A DNA stretch of 6,221 bases from Melioribacter sp. (GTDB lineage: Bacteria > Bacteroidota > Ignavibacteria > Ignavibacteriales > Melioribacteraceae), in the NCBI GenBank assembly GCA_016841125.1, contig JAENZU010000220.1, positions 1 to 6,221 on the forward strand, read 5' to 3'. The first letter of the stretch is position 1; every line of letters starts with the position of its first letter. Under the pieces are notes generated by a model. The model was given only the letters and a program-made list of their open reading frames with translations. It was not told the origin of the DNA and ran no database searches. Shown in pieces: positions 6,177 through 6,221 of this stretch. A program made the position numbers and the translations under genes.

Positions 6177-6221
6177 ATGAAAGCACGTCACCCAAAGGGA
6201 TTGCCGGTACTCTTTTTCACC
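6177..6221 (+). CDS. POT/PTR-family proton-dependent peptide transporter (first 15 residues, cut by window edge)
   Basis: Only the start of this gene is present: MKARHPKGLPVLFFT. The block HPKGLPVLFFT is characteristic of the N-terminus of bacterial POT/PTR (MFS superfamily) di- and tripeptide/H+ symporters, where it normally continues into an EMWERFSYYG-like segment of TM1. The start is supported by GGAGA four bases upstream, a TAnnTTTG element 27 bases upstream, and an open frame to the window end. It is transcribed away from the regulator/efflux cluster and shares its control region. The call rests on a short stretch but a very distinctive one. Whether its expression is linked to the adjacent regulator is unknown. 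Confidence 0.8.
   Translation, partial: MKARHPKGLPVLFFT

Noticed and set aside
1..6221. CRISPR array, insertion sequence, tRNA or rRNA
   Set aside because: No regularly spaced repeats, transposase-like frame, terminal inverted repeats of an IS, or tRNA-like cloverleaf were seen; coding density is explained by the efflux and two-component genes.

Overview
The window is clearly AT-rich DNA. It suggests a Gram-negative bacterium of the Bacteroidota/Ignavibacteriota (FCB) type. The grounds are a periplasmic adaptor that is a lipoprotein, genes with little or no Shine-Dalgarno sequence, one promoter-like element matching the Bacteroidetes -7 consensus TAnnTTTG, and transporter sequence motifs typical of that group. 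The phylum assignment is inference; no rRNA or marker gene is present.

Almost the whole window is one minus-strand cluster read from right to left. A two-component system comes first: an OmpR/PhoB-type response regulator (5952-5275) and a membrane histidine kinase (5278-4019), overlapping by 4 bases. After a 92-base gap come the three parts of a tripartite efflux pump: a TolC-family outer membrane channel (3926-2643, probable TTG start), a lipoprotein periplasmic adaptor (2641-1730) and an RND inner-membrane permease (1730 to beyond base 1, 576 residues visible). The junctions between pump genes are extremely tight (1-base gap, then 1-base overlap), which points to one translationally coupled message. 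The likely logic is that the kinase senses something in the periplasm, phosphorylates the regulator, and the regulator controls the pump genes and perhaps its own promoter. The cargo cannot be read from the sequence. The permease has the paired aspartates of proton-driven drug-type pumps rather than the pattern of heavy-metal pumps.

At the right edge a divergent plus-strand gene begins (6177 to beyond 6221). Its 15 visible residues match the very conserved N-terminus of POT/PTR-family proton-dependent peptide transporters. It has a good ribosome binding site and a TAnnTTTG-like -7 element.

The two non-coding stretches (3927-4018 and 5953-6176) hold the least explained sequence. They share two motifs: TTTACAGRTTTG on the minus strand, and ATTAATTAATA, which forms an inverted repeat in front of the channel gene. 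The divergent region also holds the palindromes TGTGTACACA and ATCAATTGAT. These are candidate operators for the regulator encoded here. No RNA gene, CRISPR array or mobile element was seen, and the region otherwise reads as an ordinary regulated efflux locus rather than a new kind of system.
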